Shown piece after piece: positions 15,598 to 25,400 of a stretch of DNA of 64,000 nucleotides. Position 1 is the stretch's first letter, and each line of letters begins with the position of its first letter. The stretch comes from Eubacterium sp. Its GTDB lineage: Bacteria; Bacillota; Clostridia; Lachnospirales; Lachnospiraceae. Under the pieces are notes generated by a model that worked only from the letters and a program-made list of their open reading frames with translations, made no database searches and was not told the origin of the DNA. The stretch covers positions 17,980 through 81,979 of the forward strand of contig JAGABX010000091.1 of assembly GCA_017614395.1 (NCBI GenBank). The letters run 5' to 3'. A program made the position numbers and the translations under genes.

Positions 15598-18500
15598 ATG
15601 TTAGCAAAATTCAGTGTCAGAAAACCATTTACGGTACTCGTCGGAGTCGTGATTGTATTGGTGTTGGGGTATCTGTCATTTGGCAATATGAGCACCGACT
15701 TTTTACCGAGCATGGAGATGCCGTACGCGATCGTGATGACCTCCTATCCAGGCGCCAGTCCCGAGGAGGTTGAGACGACGGTCACATCTCCGGTTGAGTC
15801 CGCGATGTCACGAATTTCGGGTGTCAAGGAGATACAGTCGATATCAAACGCGAACATGTCCATAGTCATCATGGAATTTGAGGACAGTACGGATATGAAC
15901 GCCACCTCCATTGACATGAGAGAGAGTCTGGACACTATACGTTCATATTGGGACGATACCGTAGGCAATCCGACCATCATGAAGATCAATCCCGACATGA
16001 TGCCGATTCTGGTCGCCACCATCAATTTTGACGGCGAGGATGCCGTGGAGGTTTCAAAAAAAGCAAATGACAACATTATCCCCGAGATTGAGAGTGTCGG
16101 AGGAGTCGCATCCGTACAGTCTGTGGGGCAGATCGAGGAAAAAATCGATGTAATCCTGCAGCAGGATAAAATAGATGCGATGAATGAAAAAGTTGCCGAC
16201 GCGCTCGAGAAACAATTTGCCAAGGCACAGGAAAAAATCGACAGGGGCCAGGACAAAATCGACAGGGGCAAGGACGAGCTGGATGAGAAAAAGGACGAGG
16301 CGGCCGGTCAGATGGCACAGGGCGCATCGCAGTTGACTCAGGCCAACACACAGATAAATGACGGCCTGGCGCAGATAGATGCCCAGATAGCGGAGATAAA
16401 AGCGCAACAGACTAAACTGCTGGAATCCGAGAAGGAGGCGAAAAAGGGCGCCGCTGCTATCAAGGTTCAGAAAAAGAATCTGCAGGCGACTATCAAGAAT
16501 CTGAAAAAGGCGAAGGAACAGCTGACTCAGGCGGCAGATTCTCTGGCTAAGTTTGATGACAGAATTGCCGAATTGGAGGAACAGATCAGAAACACGAGTG
16601 ATGCTGGGGAGAAAGCGGAGTTAGAGGCCCAGGTTGCATCAATACGCCTCCTTCGCTCAAAGGTAGTTGAAAAGCTCGAGGAGAACGGCATCAAGGAAAG
16701 TGAGATTCCGGTAAAATTAGCTGAGATTGAGAGCGGACTGACTCAGGCCGAGGCCGGAATGACAGAGATCAACAAACAGGAAAAGGAACTGGTAAAAGGT
16801 TTAAAACAGATAAAGACAGCAAAGAAAAAAATAGCCGCCGGACTGAAAAAGCTCACTGCAATGCGCGCGCAGGTTGCGTCCGGCCGGATCTCAACCGCAA
16901 ATGCGCTGGAACAGCTGAACAAACAGCAGATCCTCGCGGGGATCGAGATGAGCGTGGCGCAGGCGGGGTTGAATTCCGGTGCATCCGAAATCGAGAAGGC
17001 TAAAACCGAGTTGGAAAAAACAAAAAAGGATGCAAAGGAAAACCTCGATCTGAATAAACTCCTGACCAAGGAAATGATGGAGAATATCCTGAAGGCGGAA
17101 AACTTTGAGATGCCGGCAGGATATGTGACTGAGGAGGATGCGACATACCTCGTCAAGGTCGGCGAGAAGATGGAGTCCGAGGAGGATATACGCGATCTGG
17201 TCCTGCTCGATCTGGATATGGATGATCTCGAGCCGATCAAGCTGAGTGATGTGGCGGATGTTATCGTTTCCAACAACTCCGATGAGGTTTATACCGTCGT
17301 TAACGGAAAACCGGCTGTGGCCGTGATTTTGCAGAAACAATCCGGCTACTCAACCGGTGATGTAACAGATGCAGTTTTAGAGCGTTTTGAGACACTGAAA
17401 AAGGAATATGACGGGCTGAATATCTCGGTAATGATGAACCAGGGTATCTATATTGATCTTGTTACCGGTTCCGTAGGACAGAACCTCCTGTTCGGCGGAG
17501 CGCTCGCGATCGTGATACTGCTGTTGTTCCTGTGGGACATCCGGCCGACAATTATTGTGGCCTGCTCAATACCGTTGAGTTTGGTTGCGGCGGTTGTTGC
17601 GATGTATTTTTCCGGAGTCACCCTGAATATCATCTCGCTGTCGGGACTGGCATTGGGTGTCGGGATGCTGGTGGATAACTCTGTCGTTGTTATCGAGAAC
17701 ATATATCGAATGCGACAGCTGGGGGTAAATATCCGATCGGCGTCAATACTCGGAGCGAAACAGGTTATCGGCGCCATCATTTCATCGACGCTGACGACTG
17801 TGTGCGTGTTTGCGCCCATCATATTTACCGAGGGTATAACCAAACAGCTTTTTGTTGATTTAGGACTGACACTGGCATACACATTGGTTGCGAGCCTGAT
17901 CATTGCCATGACGCTGGTTCCGGCTATGTCGGCGGGGATGTTGCGCCGCAGCCGTACCAGGGAACTACGGGTTATACGCGTGCTCCAGAACGGATATGCC
18001 CGCGTGCTCCGGCCGGTGCTTCGGCTGAGATGGCTGGTGCTGCTTGCGTCGTTTGCGCTGCTGGGACTTTTTATATGGTTGGCAGTTCAGAGGGGGACCA
18101 CAATGATCCCGGAGATGGAAAGCCCGCAGATGACCATGTCGCTCTCGGTTGACAGCAGCAAGGATTTTGATGAGATGGTTGACATATCCAACGAGGTGAT
18201 CGAACGCGTGAAAACAATTCCGGACATGGACACGATCGGCGCGTTTTCCGGCAGTTCGAATTTCATGTCAATGATGACCTCCGGCAGTAGCAGCGGTGGA
18301 AAAAGTGTTTCACTATACGCTCTGCTGAAGGAGGACAGAACCATGTCCGGCAGTGAGATTCAGGCAGAGATAGAAAAGCGGACGGCGGATCTTGACTGTG
18401 AACTGAAAATAAATATGTCTGCCATGGATATGTCCTCGATAACCGGTGACGGGGTGCGCATCGATGTCAAGGGACGCGATATTGACAAACTGCGTACCAT

Positions 18501-19692
18501 AACAGAGGATTTGATGGAGAGGATTAAAAACATCAACGGACTGAAGGATATTACCAACGAACAGGAGAACTCGGGTGAGGAGTTCAGAATCACTGTTAAC
18601 AAGGCAAAGGCCATGCGTTATTCACTTACCATAGCCCAGGTGTTCGCTGATCTTCGTGGCAAGGTGGCAGAGGCTTCATCAGCGTCCAAGTTATCAACTG
18701 ATACGAATGATTATCAGATATATGTAAAAAATTCCGCGGATGAGGAATTGACACGTGACCTGCTGCGCAGCATGAAGATCGAATACACTGACGCGCAGAC
18801 GCAGAAGAAAAAGTCAGTGAAGCTTTCCAAAATCGCTTCATTCGAAACGGTATCCTCACCGACTGCGATCAAACATCACGGGCAGTCGCGTACAATGTCG
18901 GTGAAGGCAGGAATAGACGATAATGTGGTTGTTGATACTGTAGCGGCTGAGGTGAAAAAAGTTGTAGACGCATATGAGGCTCCTGCCGGTTACACGATAG
19001 AGCTGAACGGAGAAAACGAGGCAACTCAGGAGGCTGTTTCGCAGATCATGCTGATGATGCTGTTAGCGGTCTTGCTGATGTATCTGATCATGGTAGCGCA
19101 GTTCCAGGGGCTGCTCTCGCCGTTCATCATCATGTTTACGATTCCTCTCGCATTCTCAGGGGGATTTCTGGGATTGTGGATATCCGGTACGCAGGTGAGC
19201 GTTATTTCACTGATTGGATTTGTCATGCTGTCCGGTATCATAGTTAACAACGGAATCGTGCTTGTTGATTATACAAACCAGCTCAGAACGATGGGACACG
19301 GTATGGAAAAAAGAGACGCTATTGTGGAGGCCGGACGCACACGTCTGCGTCCTATCCTGATGACAGCGATAACGACGATACTCGGACTGATACCAATGGT
19401 GGTCAGCAAACAGATGGGTTCGGATATGTCCCGCCCGATGGCAATTGTGGTTATCGGCGGTTTGATTTACGGAACTCTGCTGACATTGTTCGTGGTACCT
19501 TGTATGTACGATATATTCAGCAGAAAACGCATGCGCACACAGGCTGAGTGGGAGGAACTGGAGGCTGAGGTTTCCGATGCTGAGCTGAAACGTCTGGAAA
19601 TGAGCGGAATGACCATTAATTCACAGGCAGGTGAGCAAACAGAGACCGGTGAGGGATCGGAGTCTGAAACTGATGATGAGTCAGAATCGTAA
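15598..19692 (+). CDS. RND-family efflux pump (SwrC/AcrB type) with large coiled-coil insertion
   Basis: 1364 residues against about 1050 for AcrB/SwrC. Twelve membrane helices in two halves are visible (first near residue 12; clusters around 620-760 and 1150-1310). The helix-4 motif GMLVDNSVVVIENIY keeps the proton-relay Asp as D693; subtracting the extra length puts it at AcrB position about 408, so the excess sits upstream, between about residues 200 and 485. That insertion is almost continuous heptad-like helix rich in Lys/Glu/Gln/Ala (KIDRGQDKIDRGKDELDEK and many AQ/KK repeats), within the first large extracytoplasmic loop. GGGGAGAG precedes ATG 15598. Likely exports lipophilic compounds or surfactants. 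The C-terminus is a short acidic tail. Confidence 0.9.
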   Translation: MLAKFSVRKPFTVLVGVVIVLVLGYLSFGNMSTDFLPSMEMPYAIVMTSYPGASPEEVETTVTSPVESAMSRISGVKEIQSISNANMSIVIMEFEDSTDMNATSIDMRESLDTIRSYWDDTVGNPTIMKINPDMMPILVATINFDGEDAVEVSKKANDNIIPEIESVGGVASVQSVGQIEEKIDVILQQDKIDAMNEKVADALEKQFAKAQEKIDRGQDKIDRGKDELDEKKDEAAGQMAQGASQLTQANTQINDGLAQIDAQIAEIKAQQTKLLESEKEAKKGAAAIKVQKKNLQATIKNLKKAKEQLTQAADSLAKFDDRIAELEEQIRNTSDAGEKAELEAQVASIRLLRSKVVEKLEENGIKESEIPVKLAEIESGLTQAEAGMTEINKQEKELVKGLKQIKTAKKKIAAGLKKLTAMRAQVASGRISTANALEQLNKQQILAGIEMSVAQAGLNSGASEIEKAKTELEKTKKDAKENLDLNKLLTKEMMENILKAENFEMPAGYVTEEDATYLVKVGEKMESEEDIRDLVLLDLDMDDLEPIKLSDVADVIVSNNSDEVYTVVNGKPAVAVILQKQSGYSTGDVTDAVLERFETLKKEYDGLNISVMMNQGIYIDLVTGSVGQNLLFGGALAIVILLLFLWDIRPTIIVACSIPLSLVAAVVAMYFSGVTLNIISLSGLALGVGMLVDNSVVVIENIYRMRQLGVNIRSASILGAKQVIGAIISSTLTTVCVFAPIIFTEGITKQLFVDLGLTLAYTLVASLIIAMTLVPAMSAGMLRRSRTRELRVIRVLQNGYARVLRPVLRLRWLVLLASFALLGLFIWLAVQRGTTMIPEMESPQMTMSLSVDSSKDFDEMVDISNEVIERVKTIPDMDTIGAFSGSSNFMSMMTSGSSSGGKSVSLYALLKEDRTMSGSEIQAEIEKRTADLDCELKINMSAMDMSSITGDGVRIDVKGRDIDKLRTITEDLMERIKNINGLKDITNEQENSGEEFRITVNKAKAMRYSLTIAQVFADLRGKVAEASSASKLSTDTNDYQIYVKNSADEELTRDLLRSMKIEYTDAQTQKKKSVKLSKIASFETVSSPTAIKHHGQSRTMSVKAGIDDNVVVDTVAAEVKKVVDAYEAPAGYTIELNGENEATQEAVSQIMLMMLLAVLLMYLIMVAQFQGLLSPFIIMFTIPLAFSGGFLGLWISGTQVSVISLIGFVMLSGIIVNNGIVLVDYTNQLRTMGHGMEKRDAIVEAGRTRLRPILMTAITTILGLIPMVVSKQMGSDMSRPMAIVVIGGLIYGTLLTLFVVPCMYDIFSRKRMRTQAEWEELEAEVSDAELKRLEMSGMTINSQAGEQTETGEGSESETDDESES

Positions 19693-19712
19693 TAAAAAGC
19701 AGGTAAGAATGA

Positions 19713-20600
19713 ATGTCAAGAAAAAAGAAACAGGAGCCGGAACAGGAGATTGATCCGGAGGTAAAACTGGAGGAGAGCCGGAATACCGAGGAACGCAGGA
19801 TGAGCGGAAACGGAAAGTCGACTCCAGGCTACATCAGCCGTTTTCGTAAGAACAATATTATCTGGCTAATCGTGTGGGTTGCACTCGGCGTAGCGATTTT
19901 TGTAACCGGGATGCTGATCTGGGAATCGAGAGCAAACATCCTCACTGTTTTGGCCGTACTGATGGTTCTGCCCGGAGCGAAGAGGATAGTTGCGCTGGTA
20001 GCCCTTGGACGGAAACGTTCGGTGTCTTTGGAGCGCTGCCATGCGGTTGAGACGGCAGTAGAACCATATATTTACGCGGGAAATCTGGATTTACACGAGT
20101 TCGATCCGGAGGATGAGCTGGATACAGATCCTCTGGAGTATGACAAATCTGCAGCTCAGAATAACCCGGATGATGGTTTGGCGGATGAGAACCCGGATAT
20201 TGATCCTTCAGTTGAAGAGGAGCCCATAGCATCAGATAATACGGATGATGGATCAGAGAGCATATCACAGCAGAACGAGCGCGTGATTCCCTGGAATGTG
20301 ATCTTTACCGATTACATATTTACGTCAAGCGAAAAAATAATGATGCTGGACTTTCTCGTTGTGACAGAACGTAAAATCATAATTCTACTCGCGTCTGCCA
20401 ATCAGGATGAAAACTATGTGAAGAAATATCTGACTGCCGGAATTCGAAAATGGACCGAGTCGATGGATATCAGGTTTGTCGGGGATGATGATGAGCTGTT
20501 GCGTGCAATCAGCGGTCAGCATGTGTCGGAGAGCGGAAACCAAGCACTTCTTCGTGAACGGAGAGAAACTCTTGCCTATTTAAAAAGCCTGGCTGTTTGA
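19713..20600 (+). CDS. Uncharacterised membrane protein, two helices and cytoplasmic domain
   Basis: 295 residues; family not recognised. A charged N-terminus (about 45 residues) is followed by two adjacent hydrophobic helices (about 48-70 and 74-95), then a region beginning with VALGRKRSVSLERCHAVE, a very acidic Asp/Asn/Ser linker of about 60 residues (130-190), and a compact C-terminal part (VIPWNVIFTDYIFTSSEKIMM, LDFLVVTERKIIILLASAN). It starts 20 bases after the RND gene stop, so it is probably cotranscribed and could assist that pump, but nothing more specific can be said. Confidence 0.7.
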   Translation: MSRKKKQEPEQEIDPEVKLEESRNTEERRMSGNGKSTPGYISRFRKNNIIWLIVWVALGVAIFVTGMLIWESRANILTVLAVLMVLPGAKRIVALVALGRKRSVSLERCHAVETAVEPYIYAGNLDLHEFDPEDELDTDPLEYDKSAAQNNPDDGLADENPDIDPSVEEEPIASDNTDDGSESISQQNERVIPWNVIFTDYIFTSSEKIMMLDFLVVTERKIIILLASANQDENYVKKYLTAGIRKWTESMDIRFVGDDDELLRAISGQHVSESGNQALLRERRETLAYLKSLAV

Positions 20601-20669
20601 GATCCGTGACACGTTATCCGGCTGTTCGACTCCTGGAACCGTCTTTTTGAAAACATTGGTGATATCAAA

Positions 20670-21725
20670 ATGAAAGAAATCCACATACAGAGTGACGATG
20701 CCGGGCAGCGGTTGGACAAATACCTACGCAGGTATCTGAAATCCGCAAATGACGGGTTCCTATACAAAATGCTCCGGAAAAAGAGGATCAAGCTGAATGG
20801 TGCCCGTGCGGAGGGACGCGAAATGCTCGAACCCGGCGATGTCATAACCATGTATCTCGCGGATGAGACTATTGCGAAATTCCGGGGGGATGTTGACAGA
20901 ACCGGAGTTGCCGGAGAGTCCATGGGACAGTCGATTAAACCGCTGAAACCCGAAGAAATAGTCTACGAGGACAGAGATATCCTGATCATAAACAAACCGA
21001 TCGGAGAACTGTCGCAGAAGGCCCGGCCGGATGACATCAGCATAAACGAAAGAATGTTAGAGTATCTGCGGGAAACAGGCGCATGGAAACAGGGGGACAG
21101 CTATACTCCCGGAATCTGTAACCGGCTTGACAGAAACACATCAGGGCTGGTTTTAGCCGGCAAAACGCTTCACGGCCTCAGGCTGCTGTCGGAACTGATC
21201 CGTGACAGAAAGATCAGGAAATTCTATACAGCTGTTGTTGAGGGTGAGTTTTCGGAAACTTCTATCGGCAATCTCTCAGAAACAAAGTCAAACATCGAGA
21301 ATGTCCCACCGGCGGAATCCTCGTATACTAATGGCGGTGACTCATGCAGCGGTTGGGTACATATTGATGGCTACCTGTCAAAGGATGAACGGACTAACCG
21401 GGTAACAATTTATAACGAGCCGGGAGAGGGACGGAGCAGGATCAGGACAGCGTATCGCGTTACCGGAGTAGAAAGCCGAAACGGCGTCACTTTTTCCCGA
21501 TTGGACATAGAACTGATCACGGGGAAAACCCATCAGATAAGGGCGCATCTCTCATCGATAGGCCATGCGCTGGCAGGAGACAGAAAATACGGCAGCCGCT
21601 TTCCCGCACCGTATGAGCTTCAGGCATATCGGGTTGATTTCCCGACAGATGAGCGGTTAAACAACACTTTATCAGGAAAATCTATTTTTTTACCACAATA
21701 TCTTGAAAAAAATGCTGACATGTGA
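20670..21725 (+). CDS. RluC/RluD-family pseudouridine synthase
   Basis: 351 residues. N-terminal S4 RNA-binding domain (about 1-70, DAGQRLDKYLRRYL, GDVITMYLADE) and a catalytic domain with the signature CNRLDRNTSGLVLAGKT, catalytic D154, plus the C-terminal motif LITGKTHQIRAHLSSIGHAL and GDRKYG. It isomerises uridines, most probably in 23S rRNA; the exact site cannot be assigned. An unusual Ser/Asn-rich insertion of about 40-50 residues (about 194-240, starting FSETSIGNLSETKSN) interrupts the catalytic domain after FYTAVVEGE. Confidence 0.92.
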   Translation: MKEIHIQSDDAGQRLDKYLRRYLKSANDGFLYKMLRKKRIKLNGARAEGREMLEPGDVITMYLADETIAKFRGDVDRTGVAGESMGQSIKPLKPEEIVYEDRDILIINKPIGELSQKARPDDISINERMLEYLRETGAWKQGDSYTPGICNRLDRNTSGLVLAGKTLHGLRLLSELIRDRKIRKFYTAVVEGEFSETSIGNLSETKSNIENVPPAESSYTNGGDSCSGWVHIDGYLSKDERTNRVTIYNEPGEGRSRIRTAYRVTGVESRNGVTFSRLDIELITGKTHQIRAHLSSIGHALAGDRKYGSRFPAPYELQAYRVDFPTDERLNNTLSGKSIFLPQYLEKNADM

Positions 21726-21731
21726 TAGAAT
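21703..21731 (+). promoter_or_regulatory. Promoter of the DJ-1/PfpI gene
   Basis: TTGAAA (21703-21708), 17 bases, TAGAAT (21726-21731), with an extended -10 TG at 21723-21724. It overlaps the end of the preceding pseudouridine synthase gene. Confidence 0.7.
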
Positions 21732-21776
21732 GACTATGTCAGTATTTTTTATATATATTTAGGAGGATTTCTCAAA

Positions 21777-22322
21777 ATGAGCAAGGCTTTGATGGTATTT
21801 GCAGACGGATTTGAAACAGTTGAGGCACTGATGACGGTCGACATACTTCGACGCGGCGGGGTTGAGGTCACAATGGCATCGATTTATGACAGCATGGAGG
21901 TTACCAGCGCCCAGGATATAACGATACAGGTTGATTCATTGCTGAAAAATGAAAACATTATGGGATATGACGCCATTATACTGCCGGGTGGGCAGCCGGG
22001 GACGACCAATCTCGGTCAGAGTCCGGACGTGAAATTAGCTGTCATGGCCATGAACGGCGTGAAAAAGTGGGTATGCGCCATTTGCGCGGCGCCGACGGTG
22101 TTCGGACAGTACGGGATTTTAAACGGAAAAAAAGCTTGTTGCTATCCGGGACTTGAGGAAAGCCTGACCGGTGCCGATATAGTATATGACGCTGTCACGA
22201 TTGACGGCAATATCATTACGAGTCGCGGACTGGGGACTGCTCTTGATTTTGCGCTGGCTATTTTAGAGCAGCTGACCAGCACAGCCAAGGCCGCCATGAT
22301 CAAAAAATCCGTGGTGGCGTAG
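21777..22322 (+). CDS. DJ-1/PfpI (YajL/ThiJ) family protein
   Basis: 181 residues. Nucleophile elbow VCAICAAPTVFG with C103 as the expected reactive cysteine and E13 (ADGFETVEA) as its partner; YDAIILPGGQPGTTNL is the usual core strand-loop. Relatives act as deglycase/glyoxalase-type or chaperone proteins; the substrate is uncertain. AGGAGG at 21761-21766 lies 10 bases before ATG 21777. It has its own promoter and is not obviously coupled to its neighbours. Confidence 0.9.
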   Translation: MSKALMVFADGFETVEALMTVDILRRGGVEVTMASIYDSMEVTSAQDITIQVDSLLKNENIMGYDAIILPGGQPGTTNLGQSPDVKLAVMAMNGVKKWVCAICAAPTVFGQYGILNGKKACCYPGLEESLTGADIVYDAVTIDGNIITSRGLGTALDFALAILEQLTSTAKAAMIKKSVVA

Positions 22323-22404
22323 TTTCAGTGCTTGAGAACCGATCAGAGTGAATAAATGATCTGATCAGTTTCATCTCCGGAAAGCACATAGAGAGGTGGA
22401 GCCT

Positions 22405-25400
22405 ATGAAAAACACTCTGCGTTTGATAACCACATTTCTGTTTGTTTCTTTGGTATGCGCATGCATCTATATCCCTTCGCTTGCCGATGAGGGGGAACCC
22501 GCAGTAATAATAGAGGAATTGAGTTCCGCTGACATAGATTCTGTCAGCGGTTCTTCTGCTGCAACCAATCCGGATACAGAAAGCAATGCCCCGGAAAATG
22601 AGAATAATGCAGTACCTGCCACGGAAAATCCTCAGGCCGTTGTTGCGGAAGATGGTTCGGCAGGAGATTCTGTTTCCGGTGAGGCTGTTGGTTATACGGA
22701 TGAATCAATTCCTTCCGCTGTTCCGGAGGATTCATTTACGCAGGTTTTGGAGGCTGATCCGTCTGCTTCGCCGGAACCCGGTGTAAACACAGGAACGGTT
22801 GATGAGATTTCGACAGTTGATACGGCGGCTACACAGGTCGCAAATTCCTCAGGTTCAAACGGGCTTGCTGTCAGAATGCTCAGGGAAAACGAGAAAACTC
22901 TCATTACGGCAGCTAATATCATTCTTCCGGATGTGATCAATTCCGGAAACGCATATGTTACTGTCGGAGGAATTCTGTTGGCGGCACCGGCCGTAAATTA
23001 CGAAGCCGCAGGAATATCAGAGTCGGTTTACGTAAATGAATTAAAGGGAAATCTGAAATATGTTCTGAAAAAGGATTCCGACCAGACAGAGGTGGACGGC
23101 GGTGGTCGCGCAAACCTGTTACCCGGTACTTATTCGGTCGGATTAAAGCTCATTGACGAAACCAGGGCAGTTAGCTGCAAATTGGATGCCGGTGATGACG
23201 GTGTAATGAACACCGGAAAAACTCTTGATGTTTCGTATTACGTGACATCAACAGATAATCTGACCAATGAAACTCTCGTCGGAGGAAACACTGATTCCTC
23301 TGATACAAAATGGTATCGTTCGGCATCTATAGTCCCGCGTGATGGTTATCAGTTCATAGATGCTGAGGTAGTGAGCGGGGAATACACAGGCAGATTCAGT
23401 GTCGGTGAAAAACAGGAATATAAGCAGGTTGCTGACAGTGATACCAGGAGGCAGCTTTTTGCAAAAACAAATGAGTCGGGTTATGGTTATGTTTTGGGTT
23501 CATCCGCATCGGCAATTACTGTAATGACATTGGGTAATTATCGGATAGATACGGCCAAACCCGGTGCGACGCTCTCATTCCCAGAATATCCGGCGACCGG
23601 AACCAGATTCATTACAGACAAGACTGCAAGTACATTAACATTAAAATATGCTCTGACAGATGAAACGACAGAAACCTCCGGAGCATCAAAAATTGATTCG
23701 GTTGAGTATAAACTGACCAGGGACGGTACGCAAAGCTCTAATCTCGATGAATCGGTTTATAATAATTTAGACGACAGCATAGTAGTTCAGTCAGGCAGTG
23801 AAAGAAACCTGAAGGGTGTGGTCGGAACAAAAGCGTATTCCCCATCTCTCACAGGGTTCACGGACGGAGACGCAATATATGTTTATTCAAAAATAACTGA
23901 TGTTGCCGGTAATGTTTATTGTTTCTCGACGCTGTTCGGATTTGTTGAGTATTCGGGACCGAAATACAGTTCGACAAATGAGAAGATCAATTCAGCGTTA
24001 AAAAAATCGGACGGGACGCTTACTCTTCTGATGTATTCGGAGGGAACATACAGGATTCGTGTCCAGGATCGTACACTGAAAAAGGTATCGGTTAACGGAG
24101 AGGAACAGACGATTTCCGTAGCGGACAACAACAAATATGTTGATGTTGATATAACACGGCCGGCTGCTGCTGAAAACTACAAATCACTGATCAGGATACA
24201 TGCGGAAAATGATTCGAGTCAATCATCTGATCTGGTTATAAATGTTATCAGTTATCAACTTGAATTGGTATCAGAAACTATTGATTTGGGAACGGTTACT
24301 TATGGTGATTTTATTCCTGCGTCCACGAGTTTGTTAACCAATTTTATCGCGCCGGAAAAAATGAATTATAACACGGATGCATCGACAAGAAAACAGATCA
24401 TTGGGAAGTATTCATCACTTTTTAATGACAGAACCGGTCAATTTGAAAAAGCAAAAGAAAAGAGCAGTATAAAAAGCATCTCGATTCTGAGTGGGGGTGA
24501 GCAGACAAGTGACGCAATAACCTGTACCTCGGATGTTTCAACCACCGCGGCCGGATATTACGGATCCCTGTATATCGCCCCGAAGGACAAACTGAATGCC
24601 GGCAATTACAGCGTGGTTGTACGTGTGGAGTATTCCCTGACGGATGCGGAGAAAGTAATGTATGGTGATTCTCCGGCCCGTGTTGTTCTCGGAGAGGAGA
24701 GTTTTCTGACAGGTCGTGTTGAAAAAGTAGTTACATTTAATGTTGAGAAGGCGCCGCTTGCATTGACATACGGAAACGGTACATCCATTCGCAGTACGTT
24801 TTTCGGAAGCAGGGAGTTAAAGGGCAAACGCCCGGGTGCTATGACGGATGATGACCCGGCAGACTGGACTGACAGACTCTCTATAGTTGCTGATAGCTTG
24901 AAAAACGGAGATACTGCAGAAACAGTGCGTAATGATGAGAATTATAAAAAACCTGTCATTACGGATGTTGTCTCTGATCCTGACAGCGCATTAGTTGATG
25001 GACGTGTGATGGGGACAGGCGATTTGTATTTCGCGATTTCCCGTGGAGATGCATCCACTAATTATTATTATCAGGCGGCGGAGATAGCGGACCGGACAGT
25101 TAGAGGATGGGTGGAATGTGTTGACAGCTCGTTCAGTAAAACAATCGGAGCTGAAAAAGGCAGCTACTACGTTCGCGGTGAGAATGCCGGCAGAAAGGAA
25201 TGGTATAAAGATGATGTTACCATAGGCGCTGAGGACGGTTACAAGATACTCGATGCCGGAACGGGAACCTGTGAATTTGATCCGGAAACCGGCAAGATTA
25301 CCATTACCTCTGATAATCATAAAGCATACAGTTCGTCGATGACTCTGCGAGATCAGATAGTTGTTTCCAGGGAGGCTGCTGCATGCAAGGGTGTGGTTCA

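Noticed and set aside
15425-15713. Minus-strand ORFs of 60-65 codons between the PilZ and RND genes
   Set aside because: No ribosome-binding site, overlap with the hairpin and with the RND start, no recognisable motif.
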